DNA of 64,000 nt from Candidatus Altimarinota bacterium (GTDB taxonomy: Bacteria > Patescibacteriota > Gracilibacteria > BD1-5 > UBA6164), in contig JALUWO010000206.1 of the NCBI GenBank assembly GCA_027019405.1, positions 136,734 through 200,733 of the forward strand, given 5' to 3'. A program made the translations under genes and the position numbers. The notes beneath the pieces were generated by a model. It saw only the letters and a program-made list of their open reading frames with translations. It had not been told where the DNA came from and searched no databases. Below are positions 1 to 10,170 of this stretch, one piece after another (within the stretch, counting starts at the first letter, position 1; every line of letters begins with the position of its first letter).

Positions 1-1
1 A

Positions 2-1390
2 AAATGAAGAAAAGATTTAAGAAAATTATTTACTTTTACAATAGATTGAGAAGATGCAAAAGATTTAGATGATGCTATTAGTATAGAAAAAAGGACTAAT
101 TGAAATTTTGAATTATATGTACATATTGCTGATGTTTCAAATTATATAAGAGAAGGAGGGTATTTAGATAAAGAGGCTTTGGTGAGTGCAACTTCAGTAT
201 ATCTTCCAGATAGAGTAATCCCTATGTTACCAGAAAAATTATCAAATAATCTTTGTAGTTTAAATCCTGATACTCCAAAACTTACTTTAACTTGTGAAAT
301 GCTTATTTGAAAAGATTGAGTAATTAGAAAAATAAAGGTTTATGAAAGTTTAATAGAATCAAATTTTAGATTAACTTATAAAGAAGTTGATGATATTATT
401 GATAAAAATATTAATATATGAAAAAAATTATTTTGAGGTCAATTTTTAACTAAAGAATTGATAGAAAAAGTACAAAATTCTTGGGAATTGAAAGAAAAAT
501 TAGAAAAAAATAAACAAAATATATGAGTGCTTGATTTTGATTTTCCAGAGACTAAAATTATTTTAGATGATAAGAAAAATGTAATTGAAATAAAACAATA
601 TCCTAGATATAAATCAAATAAACTTATAGAATTATTTATGGTATCAGCTAATGAAAGTGTAGCTAAAACTTATGCTAATCTACCTTTTTTACATAGAATT
701 CATCCTGAACCTACTCAGGAAGATATAGAAAAATTACAAACATCTTTAAATTTATTTTGAATTAATTTTAGACTTACAAAATTTGATACAAAAGAATTCT
801 CAAATTTATTAAAAATAATAGAAAAAAGTCCTAATAAAAATATTTTAGAAAAAATAATTTTAAGGACTCTTTCAAAAGCAGCTTATTCTGTCAAAAATGA
901 ATGACATTTTGGATTATGACTTGAATATTATAGTCATTTTACTTCACCTATTAGAAGATATCCTGATTTACAAATTCATAGGATAATAAAAGAAAAAATA
1001 AATAAAAAATTAGATAAAAAAAGAATTATTCATTATGAAACTATTTTGGAAAATATTGCTTTAAAATGTTCTAATCAGGAAAGGAATGCTCAAAATTTGG
1101 AATATAAAGTAAAGGATTATTATATTGTTAAATATTATCAAGACAAGTTGTGAAATATATTTGATGCTAAAATATCATGACTTATTCCTAAATGATTTTT
1201 TGTTATGTTGGAAAATACAGCTGAATGATTTGTTGATTTAAATAATTTAGATAGTTTTGTTTATAATGAAGAATTTATGCAATTTGAAGATAAAAAAACT
1301 AAAAAAATATATAGACTTTGAGATGATATTAAAGTTAAATTAATTGATGCATCATTAAAAGATATAAGACTTACTTTTGAAATAGTTTAA
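2..1390 (+). CDS. rnr: Ribonuclease R (3'-5' exoribonuclease), 5'-truncated by window edge
   Basis: Processive 3'-to-5' exoribonuclease of the RNB (RNase II) family, a cytoplasmic RNA-decay enzyme. The start lies outside the window. The visible part opens in the RNB catalytic core: [18 protein letters not shown] carries the acidic Mg-binding cluster, followed by [13 protein letters not shown] and the [18 protein letters not shown] block. Further on are [16 protein letters not shown], typical of the RNB C-terminal half, and a closing S1-like RNA-binding domain ending near [22 protein letters not shown] codes Gly throughout, for example in IDGEDAKD. TAA stop. No gene lies close enough upstream of lysozyme-like 1452 to prove an operon. 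Confidence 0.93.
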
Positions 1391-1451
1391 TTATTTGTTT
1401 TATATAGATAGATATGATAAAATAGTTATATATAATTTATAACTATTTTTT

Positions 1452-2618
1452 ATGTGAGTAGAACAATACAATGTATGATTAGAGGGGGATAAAAAAGAAG
1501 TTTTAGAAAAATCTAAAGTTGAACAAAAAGAATTATCAGATGAAAAATTGGAGAGTATTACAAATCATGAGTTTTTAAGAATTTCTTTAGATAAGAGATT
1601 ACAATATATTACTAAAAATCATATAAAATCAGAAGATTTAACTAAGGAAAAATTAAGAATTTCTAATTTGGAATTTACTTTTACTTTTGATTGAGTTTAT
1701 AATAGAGAATTATGGTTAAAAACTACAGCTGGACAAGTATTACCTTCTGAAGTTAGGGAGGTGACTAGTAATGGGATTATCTATAAAAGAAGTTGATTAA
1801 AATGAGAATTTTTCAGTGAAGATAATAGAAGACTTATAATTAATCAATGAACTAAAATAGAAAATATAAAAATTTGAGATATTACTAAAATTGAAAAACA
1901 GGATAATCAAAAAATAAAACAGTATTTAGAGAAACACCCAGAAAATCAAAAATATTCAGATATTGTAGATGAGGCTATAAAAAGGGATATAGATCCCAAA
2001 GTTGCTATTTTAGTATTTTCTGAAAAAGTAAAAGATTTGTCTTTAGTTTCAATGGAAAGAAAAGTTTTATTAGAAGATATGTTTACGGAATTTGATAGAT
2101 TAAGACCATGAATTACAATGTGGAATTGAAAAATATTAAAAAACTGAAAATATCCAGATGAATTAGTTGTAAATTTATTGAAAAAATTTGGATGAGAAAA
2201 TTGGAAACAAAAAGCAGAGAAATATTGAATAAAAGATAGTGAAATAAAAAGAGTTGAAAACTTAAATTCTCCTAAATATTTAAGTTTAAGTGAAAAAAAT
2301 TATATATTATCAAAAGTTCCTTATGATATTAAAAAATCAATAGAGTCTGTATTTCCAGTAGATGAAGTTGAAAATGCTATTTTAGTTGCTTATTGAGAAA
2401 GTTGATTTAAGCTTAATGCTAAGAGAGATTTTTATAAGAATCCAGGAGGTTGAAATGATTTAGGATTATTTCAAATTAATGATAAGTACCATCCAGAAGT
2501 TAGAAATATTAATTGGCAAAATCCAGAAGAAAATGTTAGATTAGCATATAAAATATTTAAACAAGCATGAAATTCTTGGAAACCTTGGTATGCAGCTAGA
2601 AAAATTGGATTAGCTTAA
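1452..2618 (+). CDS. Lysozyme-fold (transglycosylase-like) protein, 388 aa
   Basis: The last roughly 90 residues look like a soluble lytic-transglycosylase/lysozyme domain. ENAILVAYGESGFKLNAK contains the candidate catalytic Glu in the family's ES-G/F context, GGGNDLGLFQIN matches the family's GLFQ(I/M) motif, and ENVRLAYKIFKQAGNSWKPW matches the conserved end. The first roughly 290 residues are charged, AT-rich sequence that I do not recognise. No signal peptide is visible, so either export is non-classical or the protein is delivered another way. It probably cleaves or remodels peptidoglycan. The start follows no strong Shine-Dalgarno. A terminator follows the stop directly. Confidence 0.75.
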
Positions 2619-2620
2619 AA

Positions 2621-2646
2621 AAAAGTAGAATTTTCTACTTTTTTTT
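2621..2646 (+). terminator. Rho-independent terminator after the lysozyme-like gene
   Basis: Inverted repeat AAAAGTAGAA / TTCTACTTTT with a short loop, followed by a T run, starting just after the TAA at 2618. Confidence 0.75.
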
Positions 2647-2701
2647 GATTTAAAAATAAAAATTTGTATTATTAAAATAGCTTAAAAATAACTTATTACA
2701 A

Positions 2702-3898
2702 ATGAAGCATATTGAGACTATTATTTCATTTATTTTTACAAAAAAATTTTATTATAAAGCTATTGCTTATTGATTATTAATATTGTTTTTATATTTATTT
2801 AAGGACTTTGCTTTATTATTTTTTCTTACTTTTATATTTGCATATCTTTTTTATTCAGGTGCAGTTTTTTTAAGAGATAAAATCTATTTATATATAGAAA
2901 AAAAATGTGTAAAGAAATCAAGATGAAATATTTTAAAAAAGGTTTTTAGTTTAGATATTATCATTATTTTGGAATATGTAGTATTTTTATTTTTAATAAT
3001 ATGAATAATTTCTTCAGCTGTTCCAAAAATTCAAAATGAACTTACTTGATTATCTCATACTATTCCAGCTTTATGAGATCAAATTAATCATGTTAAATCT
3101 TTATTATCAGATATAAATAAGAATTATTCAGAACTTGATTCAACTTTTAAAAATGCAATAAATAGTAATCAAATAAATTATGATGTAATTTTTAAAGTTT
3201 TTGAAAAACTAAAAACAGCATGAAGTGTTATTTTTCAATTTATTTTTTGACTTCTTTTGAGTTTTATATTTTTACTTGATAGATGTAAATTAAAAAAATA
3301 TTTACATTGAGTAAAAAAATCTAGTTTTTCATTTTTATATAAAGAGTATAAAATAATTTTTGATAAGATTATTAGAAGTTTTTGATTAATTTTAAAGGCT
3401 CAATCAATTATTGCATTTATAAATTCTATTTTGACAATTATTTGATTATTTATTATAGGTTTTATATTTTTAGATAATAATTTTCCATATTTTCCATATT
3501 TATTAACTCTTTGATTAATAGTATTTTTATTTTGATTTATACCTGTTGTTTGAGTATTTTTATCTAGTATTCCTATTATTATAGTTTGATATACAGCATC
3601 TTGATGAATTTGAATTGTAATTGCTATTATATTATTAGTTTTGATTATTCATACTATTGAAGCTTATATTTTAAATCCTAAAATTGTTTCAAATTTTTTA
3701 GAATTACCAATAAGTTTAACTTTTGTTATATTACTTATTTGAGAACATTTTTTTGGGATTGCTTGATTACTTGTTTGAGTTTCATTATTTTATTTTATAG
3801 CTGAATTATTAAAAGATATAGATGATGCTATTTCAAAGAAACATAAGATAAAAAAAATAGAAAAGAAAATATTAAAAAGAGTAAAAAAATCTGCTTAA
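2702..3898 (+). CDS. AI-2E family (PerM-like) membrane permease, 398 aa
   Basis: Integral membrane protein of the AI-2E transporter/PerM superfamily, whose members export signals or ions; the substrate is unknown here. Hydrophobic segments occur in the first 60 residues, near residue 85-105 and in a C-terminal bundle. The order matches the family: paired N-terminal helices, a soluble middle (around residues 105-190), then four or five helices. The C-terminal core includes the family-like stretches FGFIPVVGVFLSSIP and HTIEAYILNPKIVSNFLELP. Length is normal for the family (350-400 aa). Many Gly in membrane helices are coded by TGA. It converges on hisS and shares its terminator. Confidence 0.88.
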
Positions 3899-3912
3899 AA
3901 GCAGATTTTTTT
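3883..3912. terminator. Bidirectional terminator between permease gene and hisS
   Basis: Stem AAAAAAATCTGC / GCAGATTTTTTT separated by TTAAAA. The A and T runs on each side let it serve both converging genes, and it overlaps the permease stop codon. Confidence 0.8.
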
Positions 3913-5218
3913 AATTGAAATATTTTCCTAATTCTTCTAATTTAATAGTATCTTGAGTTCTATTTTCTAAGTCTTTTATCATTAATTCTAATTTTTCTTC
4001 TTCATTTTCTCAAGCAAATATTCAGTATTTTATATTTTTATTTTCAGCATATTTAAACTGTTTATCTAGTTTTGCTTTGTTGTAGTATACATCAAAAGAT
4101 TTATTATTATTTTTTAGTTTTTTTATTATTTTTTCTCTATAATTTTCTGAACATCATAAATTAAAAATAATTATATCAGTTAGGTTTAATTTTTTTGTAA
4201 GTAGATTGTTTTCTTCTAAAAGTGAGAAAAATCTAGACAACCCTATACTTCAACCAACTCAAGCTAATTCAGTTCATTTTGAATTTGTAGCTTTTCTAAT
4301 AGCTCATACTAGATTATCATATCTTCAACCTGAACAAACTGATCCAAAATTTTGATATCACTCTATAAAAGTTTCAAAAACTACTCAGGTATAGTAATCA
4401 AGTCATCTAGTTATATATGGATCAAATATTACTGAGACTCATCTATTTTTTAATGTATTATAGATAGTTTGCAACTCTATAATTTTGTTTATATATTTTG
4501 AGTTTTGTAATATTTCTATTATTTGGTTTAAATCTAGTTTTAGAATTTTTAGAATTTCAGAATAATTATCTGTTGATAATTCTTTTAATTTATTTTCAAA
4601 ATCACTTTTTTCTAACTTATAATAATCATCAAGTAATTTAAAAAATCATTTGCAGTCAGATATTTTAAATTTTTCTATTAAAGCTTCAATTAGAAATTTA
4701 TTGTTTAAATGAACAGTTGCTCTAGTTTTTATTTCTAAAAATGTTAAAATTTCAGATAAAGAATTATATAAAGTTTCAATTATTTCTACATCATAAAACT
4801 CAGAAATTTTTTCTCAAATAACATCTATGTCACATTGATAAAATTCTTTAAATCTTCATTTTTGGGCTCTTTCTCATCTAAATACTTTTTGTATTTGGTA
4901 TCTTTTGAAAGGGAATTTTATATCTTCTTCATATTCTATTGCATATCTTGCAAAGGAAACTGTTAAGTCAAAATGCAAAGAATATTTTTTTGTATCACTT
5001 CATCATTGAGCAAGTCCATAAAGTCCAAAAATTTGTTTTGCAACTTCATCTCAACCTTTTGCTGTTAAAACAGTATTATTTTCTACAGCTGGAGTTTCTA
5101 TATTGACAAATCAAAATTTTTGATAATTTTTCTCTATAATATTTTTTATTTCATTAAATATTTTTTGTTTTTTTGGATTATAGTCTATAAATCCACTTGG
5201 TTTTAAAATTTTTGCCAT
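3911..5218 (-). CDS. hisS: Histidyl-tRNA synthetase
   Basis: Class II aminoacyl-tRNA synthetase charging tRNA-His, 435 aa (family about 420-450). Motif 2 appears as [18 protein letters not shown] followed by [13 protein letters not shown]. The histidine-specific sequences are RGLDYYTGVVFE and the Gly-rich SVCSGGRYDNLVG. The C-terminal third fits the anticodon-binding alpha/beta domain. Gly in the second half of the motif-1 region (TAKGGDEVAKQ) is TGA coded. Start [10 protein letters not shown] is typical of the family. The gene stands alone, converging on the permease and divergent from the aspartokinase leader. Confidence 0.96.
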
Positions 5219-5307
5219 TTAAATTAAATATTAATTATTATATTTTAATTTAATATATGATTTTAGCTATAAAAGTCAATTTTGTGATAAATTATAAATA
5301 TTTTTTA

Positions 5308-5334
5308 TTGACATTTTTATTTATATTATATAAT
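5308..5334 (+). promoter_or_regulatory. Candidate sigma-70 promoter for the aspartokinase-lysS unit
   Basis: TTGACA (5308-5313) and TATAAT (5329-5334), both exact consensus hexamers, but with a short 15-bp spacer. They lie 33 bp before the leader ORF at 5367. It is the best promoter-like pair in this intergenic stretch. Confidence 0.5.
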
Positions 5335-5366
5335 CAAAATATATTATTGATTTAAAATATTATTTA

Positions 5367-5429
5367 ATGAATTTTTCTTTACAAATAAAAAAGATCAAAA
5401 CAATTAAACTTTTTGAGTTTTTCTCTTAA
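5367..5429 (+). CDS. Putative 20-residue leader peptide, Lys-rich
   Basis: ORF encoding MNFSLQIKKIKTIKLFEFFS, ending TAA 34 bases before a strong terminator stem. Lys is at residues 8, 9, 11 and 14, and four Phe are present. The order is promoter, short ORF rich in one amino acid, terminator, then an aspartokinase-like gene and lysyl-tRNA synthetase. This is the layout of translational attenuation, in which ribosome stalling at Lys codons would disfavour the terminator. That Lys rather than Phe is sensed is inferred from the downstream genes. Confidence 0.45.
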   Translation: MNFSLQIKKIKTIKLFEFFS

Positions 5430-5462
5430 GGTATTGTTTTTTTATTTAATATTTTAAAACAA

Positions 5463-5499
5463 AACTTTCTAGAGAAAAATCTAGAAAGTTTTTTATTTT
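5463..5499 (+). terminator. Intrinsic terminator/attenuator before the aspartokinase gene
   Basis: Perfect 11-bp stem AACTTTCTAGA / TCTAGAAAGTT with a GAAAAA loop, then a T-rich run, ending 17 bases before the ATG at 5516. Just upstream, TTGTTTT and AAAACAA can pair and overlap the 5' arm's flank, so an alternative antiterminator fold is possible. Confidence 0.7.
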
Positions 5500-5515
5500 T
5501 ATAGTTTAAAAGATT

Positions 5516-6280
5516 ATGGAAAAAGTAGTAGTAAAAAAATGGTGAGGGGAAAATGCTGCAGAATTAGATAGGTCTCCAGAAAATATAAAAAATGATTATA
5601 AAAATTGAATAAAAAATCAAGTAGTTGTTGTTTCTGCTATAAGAAAACCTCAATATAATACTACTGATAATTTAATTGCTTTGTGAAAATTATTACAAGA
5701 AAAAAATATTGATTATGATCTTATTAAAGAAAAAGTAGAAGAAATTAGAGATTTTCATTTAAATATAGCAAAAGAAAGTAAAATAAATAATTTTGAAAAA
5801 GTTAAAACTTTTATTGAGAAAAGTTTTGAAGAGCTTCTTATAAAAATTATATTTAATTTATCTTCTCATAATTGAATAAAATCATCAGCTAATAATGATT
5901 ATTTGGTTAAAGGTATCAATGATGAAATTTCTATCTTATGATTTTGAGAGATGATTTCTGCACAAATACATACAATGATAATAAATAATTTAAAAATAGA
6001 GTGATTAAATGCAGAATTGATTAATTTTGATAATGTAACTAAAAATATAGATATTTCTGATACTCAGAATATAATTTTTGAAAAATTGTCAAAAGAGATA
6101 TCTTCTAGAGTTGATTTAATATTATCAATATGAAATGTTGTAGTTGTTCCTTGATATATTCCATGACTTAAAAATGGTATAGAAAATAATATTTGAAGAT
6201 GATACAGTGATGCAACTTCTTCTATGGTGGCTACTTGATTATCTGAAAATTATGATGTTATTTCAGAATTTATAGAATAA
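5516..6280 (+). CDS. Aspartokinase-like amino acid kinase, C-terminally short (254 aa)
   Basis: Resembles the N-terminal part of aspartate kinase (aspartate to aspartyl phosphate, first step of the Lys/Thr/Met branch). VVVKKWGGENAAEL parallels the KFGGTS nucleotide motif, with Trp for Phe and Glu for Thr. VVVVSAIRKPQYNTTDNL matches the following strand and turn, and NIGRGYSDATSSMVATGL parallels the LGRGGSD motif. The protein stops soon after that motif. The rest of the kinase fold (the TDVDG..TADPR stretch in relatives) and both ACT domains are missing, and they are not found in another frame downstream. It may be a decayed or regulatory remnant or a minimal kinase. Probably cotranscribed with lysS 62 bp downstream. 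Confidence 0.6.
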
Positions 6281-6342
6281 AAATTTACTTTTAAAATTTT
6301 ATTTATAAAATTGTACAAAAATATATTTTAATTTTAAAGAAA

Positions 6343-7935
6343 ATGGATTATCCAAAAGAAAGTTTAGATAGACAAAAAAAAATTGCAGATATGCAAAAAG
6401 CTTGAATTATTTGTTATGCAAATAATTTTAGATGAAAACAAGATATAAAAGATATAATTTCTGAAAAAGATCAAAATCTAAAAGATGTTGAAGAACTAAT
6501 GGCTAATTGAGCTTGAAATACATTAAAAACTGCATGAAGAATTATTAGTAGTAGAAGTATGTGAAAACTTACTTTTGTAAAAATAAGAGATAATTCATGA
6601 GATATTCAAATATGTTTTTCAAGAAATCATGTTAGATTTAATACTTGAAAAGAAGTTGTAGATGAAATAGAAATAGCTTGAGAAAATAAAACAGCTTATA
6701 AAATAGCTGAAAAATTTGCTCAAGTTGGTGATTATATTTGAGTTAGTTGAGATTTGTTTTTAACAAAACATTGAGAATTAACTATTTTTGTAAATGAATT
6801 TCAAATTCTTTCAAAAGCCATAAGACCTCTTCCTGAAAAATATCATGGTATTAATGATAAAGAAGCTATTTATAGACAAAGATATTTGGATTTGATAATG
6901 AATCAAGATTCTTATGATAGATTTTTATTTAGATCAAAATTTGTAAAAGCTTTAAGAGATTTTTATGATGAAAAGTGATTTATTGAAATAGAAACTAATG
7001 TATTATGAAATGCTGCATCTGGTGCAGCAGCTCAACCTTTTATTACACATCATAATGATTTTGATGCTGACTTTTATTTAAGAATTGCTCCTGAAACTGC
7101 ACTAAAAAAAGCTACAGTTGGTAGATTTGAAAAGGTTTTTGAGATAGGAAAAAATTATAGAAATGAAGGTTCTGATCCATCTCATATGCAAGAATTTACT
7201 GCTGTTGAACATTATGCTGCATATTGGAATTTTGAAGATAATATGAGATTTACTGAAGAAATGTTTGATTATATTTTTGATAAATTATGATTGGATAGAA
7301 AAGTAAATATAAAAGATAAAGATTGAAATGAAAAAGAGGTAGATTTTACAACTCCTTTTGAAAAAATTGATTATATTGCTTGAGTAAAAGAAAAATCTTG
7401 AATAGATGTAAGTCAATATTGACCATGAGATGAAGAAAAATTAAGAGAAGTTATAAAACAAGCATGACATAATTGGGAAGGAATAGATAAACAAGCTACT
7501 GCAACTATGATAGATTATCTTTATAAAAAAGTTTTAAGACCTAGTATAGTTTGACCTGCTTTTGTTTATAATTATCCAAAAACTATGCAACCACTTGCTA
7601 GACAATCTGATAATGATGAAAATATTGTTGAACAATTTCAATTAGTATTAAATTGATGGGAAGTATTAAAAGCATATTCAGAATTAGTTGATCCAAAATT
7701 ACAACAAGAAAAGTTTGATGAACAATCTTGAGCTATTGAAATGTGAGATGAAGAAGCAACTTCAGGTGATGATGATTTTGTTTTAGCAATGGAATATGGT
7801 ATGCCTTGCCAATCAGGTTGGGGAATGTGAATAGATAGAATAGTTTCACTTCTTACATGACAAGATAATTTAAGAGATGTAGTATTATTTCCACTTATGA
7901 AAAGTGATGATAATATAGAAAAGAAAGAAAAATAA
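6343..7935 (+). CDS. lysS: Lysyl-tRNA synthetase, class II
   Basis: Charges tRNA-Lys; 530 aa, slightly long for the family (about 490-510). The N-terminal OB-fold anticodon domain is visible around residues 60-150 (KTAGRIISSRSMGKLTFVKI). Motif 1 follows YRQRYLDLIMN, motif 2 is FEIGKNYRNEGSDPSHM with the conserved Arg and Glu, and motif 3 is GWGMGIDRIVSLLTG. Many Gly are TGA. It lies 62 bp after the aspartokinase-like gene with no clear terminator between, so it probably shares the leader-controlled transcript. Confidence 0.96.
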
Positions 7936-7940
7936 TAAAA

Positions 7941-7980
7941 AATAATAGCAAAATAGTTGATATTTTGCTATTATTTTTTA
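7941..7980 (+). terminator. Terminator after lysS
   Basis: Perfect 15-bp stem AATAATAGCAAAATA / TATTTTGCTATTATT, loop GTTGA, then TTTTT. Confidence 0.85.
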
Positions 7981-8033
7981 TTTATGTTAAGATTTAATTA
8001 GTTAAATATATTTTTATATAATTAATTTTTTAA

Positions 8034-8591
8034 ATGGATATATATTTAGAACATAAATATAATGATTTCTCTATAGATGAATTATACAATATTTTTGATA
8101 AAAATATTACTAAACTTTCATATTTCAACTTTGGATATAAAATTTCAAAATTTTTTTGAAATAAATTGGATTTGTTAGATTATATATCAAAAAAGAAAAA
8201 ATATATTTATTATATAGATAAAAATTGAATTGAAACACATATTTTAATGTATAAAACAATTGATAAAAGTGATAATTCTAAAGGAATAGTATGTGAAATA
8301 ATTATTTGAGAAAAAAAACAAAAAGATATTATGTTTTTTTCTGAGTGAAAGATTTATAATATAGTAGAAAATAAATGGGGAAAAATACTGTCTTCTTGAA
8401 TTATAGAAAATAAAGAAAATATAAATAAAATTTTATATTTTTTAAATACAGAATTAATTTTTCTAGAAAGTAAAATACATAGATATCAGTCAAAATTAAG
8501 ATATAATTGATTTTTAAATAAAGAAACTTCAGAAAATAAAATAAATACTTTTAAGCAAAATTTTTATAAAACAATATTAAATAATAGTTAA
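8034..8591 (+). CDS. Hypothetical protein, 185 aa
   Basis: I do not recognise a family. The protein is hydrophilic, rich in Lys, Asn, Ile and Tyr, and has no signal peptide or membrane segment. It starts MDIYLEHKYNDFSIDELYN. A predicted mixed alpha/beta stretch (KYIYYIDKNGIETHILMYK, GIVCEIIIGEKKQKDIMFF) might be a beta sheet. Several in-frame TGA Gly codons show it is translated in the recoded genetic code. A terminator overlaps its stop, so it forms a single-gene unit between lysS and the tyrA-like gene. Confidence 0.7.
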
Positions 8592-8602
8592 TATTGTTTT
8601 TT
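8568..8602 (+). terminator. Terminator overlapping the stop of the 185-aa gene
   Basis: Stem AAAACAATATTAA / TTAATATTGTTTT followed by more T; the stop codon is in the loop and 3' arm. Confidence 0.75.
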
Positions 8603-8647
8603 ATTTTATAATAAATAATATAATTAAAATTTAATTTATTGTAAGTA

Positions 8648-9706
8648 ATGATTAATATGCAAAAAATAACAATTATAGGTTGAACAGATGGTTTTTGAAA
8701 GTGGCTTGCAGGATTTATTTTAGAAAATTTTAGAAATAATATTGATTTAGTAATTACTTGAAGAAATGAAGAAAAATGAGAAAAAATTGCTAAGCAATTA
8801 AATTGTAAGTTTTCTATTAATACTAGAGAAGAAATTTTAGATTCTGATATTACTGTTTTTGCTGTACCTATAGCTTATACTACAAAAATAATAAAAATGT
8901 ATGCACCATATTTAAAACTTTGAAGTATGGTTTTAGATGTAACTTCTATAAAAAAAGAACCTTCAGAAGCTTTAAAAAAATATTCACCTTCAGGAGTTTT
9001 AGTTCTTCCTACTCATCCTATGTTTTGACCTTTTGTTTCAAATATAGCAGGACAGATTTTTGTTTTATGTCCTTTGAAGGCTGATGCTAAAAAAGATAAA
9101 AGATATATATTTTTAAAGAATTTTTTAACTGAAAAATGAGCTAAGGTTGTTGAAGAAAGTCCAGAACAGCATGATAAAATGATGGCAGTAGTTCAATGAT
9201 TAACTCATTTTAATATGTTTGTATTAGCAGATACAATGAAGAAAATGAAATTTGATATAAAAAAATCTTTTAATTTTGTATCTCCAATTTATAAAATAAT
9301 GATTAGTTCAGTTTGAAGATATGTAGGGCAAAATCCAAAACTTTATGCTGATATACAAATGAATAATTCTGAAGTTTTGAATGTTCATAAAGAATTTATG
9401 AAATCAACACAAGAATTTAATAATTTTGTTTTAGAAAAAGATGAACAATCTTTTGTAGAGAATATAACAGAATCAAAAAAATATTTTGCAGATGAAGCAG
9501 AAAAATGACAAATATATACAGATAAAATTATTTTTATGTTATCTCAGCAGATTAAAAAAGCAGAAGAATTAGTTTGAAAAGAAATTATTTTGGAAAATAT
9601 TTACTCTAGAGAATTAAAAAAATGAATTTTAGAAAAATTTAAAAATAGGGAAATATTTTTAAAAAATGAAGAAAAATTAAAATTGGATGAGTGGAATATT
9701 TTATAA
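8648..9706 (+). CDS. Prephenate dehydrogenase-like protein (TyrA family), 352 aa
   Basis: The N-terminal Rossmann domain begins ITIIGGTDGFGKWLAGFI, close to the GGTDG(L/F)GKW signature of archaeal-type TyrA proteins, and continues ITGRNEEKGEKIAKQL. ADTVFAVPIAYT-like (here ITVFAVPIAYTTKIIK) and VLVLPTHPMFGPFVSNIAGQ carry the family's conserved His-Pro-Met-Phe-Gly-Pro. The helical C-terminal domain has HDKMMAVVQGLTHFNMFVLA. The predicted reaction is NAD(P)-dependent oxidative decarboxylation of prephenate in Tyr synthesis. The final roughly 80 residues are charged and not assigned. The rest of the Tyr pathway is not in the window, apart from DAHP synthase at 20846. Alternative start at the internal ATG 9 bp downstream. 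Confidence 0.8.
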
Positions 9707-9712
9707 AAAGAA

Positions 9713-9739
9713 TTGACTTTATTAAAAAAAATATATACT
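9713..9739 (+). promoter_or_regulatory. Promoter-like pair before the 100-aa gene
   Basis: TTGACT (9713-9718) and TATACT (9734-9739) with a 15-bp spacer, 33 bp before the start codon. Followed by an unusually strong Shine-Dalgarno, AAAGGAG near 9760. Confidence 0.45.
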
Positions 9740-9771
9740 TAAAAATCCATAAAATACAAAGGAGTTAAGTA

Positions 9772-10074
9772 ATGGTAATAGATAGTACAAATCATGGTAA
9801 AGCAGAGATTTTACAAGTTGATTTGAAGAGAATTTTTTCTTCACAAGAAAGCTTGGATAATGCATTAAATGAGTTGGTTAATTCCCAAAAAAGAAGAAGA
9901 ATTCAACCTGAAATTTGGTTAAAACTTGTTTTACCAATGATTAAAGAGAAATCTTTGAATTTGGAATTCTATAGAGCTGAGGATGGTTCTTTATATCATT
10001 TATCAGAGAAAAAAGATACAAAAGATTATGCTGATGAGTATGCAATTGAAGGTTGTACTACTATGTCTTCATAA
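9772..10074 (+). CDS. Small UGA-free protein of 100 aa, unknown function
   Basis: I do not recognise it. It has its own promoter-like pair, a strong AAAGGAG ribosome site spaced about 6 nt from ATG (rare in this window) and its own terminator. This looks like a separately and perhaps strongly expressed gene. Unlike its neighbours it contains no TGA; its three Gly are all GGT. The sequence is charged (NSQKRRRIQPEIWLKLVLPM) and ends in a short EGCTTMSS tail with one Cys beside Thr and Ser. That tail superficially resembles a modified-peptide core, but no maturase lies nearby, so this stays a guess. An alternative is a conserved regulator of translation. Confidence 0.8.
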   Translation: MVIDSTNHGKAEILQVDLKRIFSSQESLDNALNELVNSQKRRRIQPEIWLKLVLPMIKEKSLNLEFYRAEDGSLYHLSEKKDTKDYADEYAIEGCTTMSS

Positions 10075-10080
10075 GATATA

Positions 10081-10117
10081 AAGGCAGAATATGGTTTTTC
10101 CATATTTCTGCCTTTTA
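10081..10117 (+). terminator. Terminator after the 100-aa gene
   Basis: Stem AAGGCAGAATATGG / CCATATTTCTGCCTT (one bulged base) with a T5 loop and a TTT tail. It is among the most GC-rich terminators in the window. Confidence 0.85.
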
Positions 10118-10170
10118 AAATATATATTTTTTTATATAATAATTTAAAATTTAATTTCTTACTTATTTTA

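Noticed and set aside
9772..10074. RiPP precursor peptide
   Set aside because: The C-terminal GCTTMSS is suggestive, but no maturase or exporter gene is nearby, so it is kept only as an unknown protein.
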